Part shown: in pieces, positions 63,679-64,000 of the stretch
How the letters are laid out: each line of letters begins with the position of its first letter
How positions within the stretch are numbered: position 1 is the stretch's first letter
Source: Vulcanimicrobium alpinum
Lineage (GTDB): Bacteria; Vulcanimicrobiota; Vulcanimicrobiia; Vulcanimicrobiales; Vulcanimicrobiaceae
Reading direction: 5' to 3'
DNA length: 64,000 bases
Assembly: GCF_027923555.1 (NCBI RefSeq)
Contig: NZ_AP025523.1
Span: 2,112,484 to 2,176,483 of the forward strand
Position numbers and translations under genes: made by a program
The notes under the pieces: generated by a model
Database searches by the model: none
What the model was told of the DNA's origin: nothing
Seen by the model: the letters and a program-made list of their open reading frames with translations, nothing else

Positions 63679-63918
63679 ATGCGAGACGGCGACGAGCATC
63701 GCGCGTTCCTGATCCGGCAGGCCGAGGACTGGCTGGCCGTACTCGTCCGCTGGTCCGATCAGTGTGGTGACGACGACGAACGCGCACTCGCCGAGCGTGC
63801 CGTGCGCCTGCAAGAAGAGCGCATCGCCAAGCTTCGCGGCGCCGGTCAGCCGGCCGACCCGACCGAACACCGGCGAGCCGGCACCTCCGGCAAGACCCCG
63901 CAACGCGGCGCGCGCTGA
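63679..63918 (+). CDS. Small helical protein of unknown function
   Basis: 79 residues, charged and helical (FLIRQAEDWLAVLVRWSDQC, RALAERAVRLQEERIAKLRG) with a disordered basic tail (KTPQRGAR). No domain recognised. ATG 63679. The final 80 bases of the window after it hold no supported gene. Confidence 0.45.
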   Translation: MRDGDEHRAFLIRQAEDWLAVLVRWSDQCGDDDERALAERAVRLQEERIAKLRGAGQPADPTEHRRAGTSGKTPQRGAR

Positions 63919-64000
63919 GCGGGCATCGGACAGACCAACGCGCTGGGCTTTCTCCCCTAGGGACGGTACAGGCAGCCGAGCGATAGTAGACCCAATCTTC

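Overview
This is a GC-rich bacterial chromosome segment with tightly packed genes. Neighbouring genes often share start and stop bases (ATGA, GTGA, TTGA), and non-ATG starts are common. Two tRNAs, HU, metK, ahcY, Hsp33, SpoVS/YmdB, ETF and an ECF sigma operon are present, and nothing indicates plasmid or phage. The mix (signal-peptide proteins with Pro/Thr-rich linkers, SpoVS next to YmdB and a PHP protein, ETF, GT-C glycosyltransferases, many orphan enzymes) would suit a member of the Eremiobacterota/WPS-2 (Vulcanimicrobiota) lineage. That placement is inference; no rRNA is present to prove it.

Layout. 1-6.9 kb: the end of a Kdp potassium-pump operon, a divergent protein made of two KdpD sensor modules without a kinase, and a separate histidine kinase/NarL-type regulator pair. 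7-13 kb: TetR regulator, S9 peptidase, acetyltransferase, DUF3465 protein, polysaccharide deacetylase, RNase HI. 13-15.3 kb: tRNA-Pro(GGG) with a terminator, a Thr-Pro lipoprotein, HU, Hsp33. 15.3-16.4 kb: a complete IS481-family insertion with a GCTAGC duplication. 16.4-25.7 kb: amine oxidase, a 1107-residue double GT-C glycosyltransferase, flavin monooxygenase, acyl-CoA synthetase, acetyltransferase, ClpS-like protein.

25.7-36.4 kb is an accessory region built from nested insertion sequences. An IS110-family element is interrupted by IS5-family copy 1, and an IS3-family element is interrupted by an inverted, nearly identical IS5 copy 2. Between them lies a block of small-molecule enzymes (two alpha/beta hydrolases, MDR reductase, tautomerase, SDR) with an HTH regulator. 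The IS110 left end carries short matches to its own flank and right end, as expected for a bridge RNA.

36.5-48 kb is mostly sulfur and one-carbon metabolism: tRNA-Asn, an MFS transporter, the mtnB-mtnD-mtnC methionine-salvage operon, YciH/SUI1, a TauE/SafE permease, cyclopropane synthase, a YcaQ-like glycosylase, metK and ahcY around a strongly palindromic spacer, and a cyclodeaminase. 48-53 kb: DoxX, PHP, SpoVS, YmdB, an unknown protein and an atypical Nramp transporter. 53-64 kb: a secreted protein, an ECF sigma/anti-sigma/RseB-like operon, a PLD-like protein, a deacetylase-MauE-TlpA operon, etfB-etfA-TPR, and an RsbW-like kinase followed by three tiny genes.
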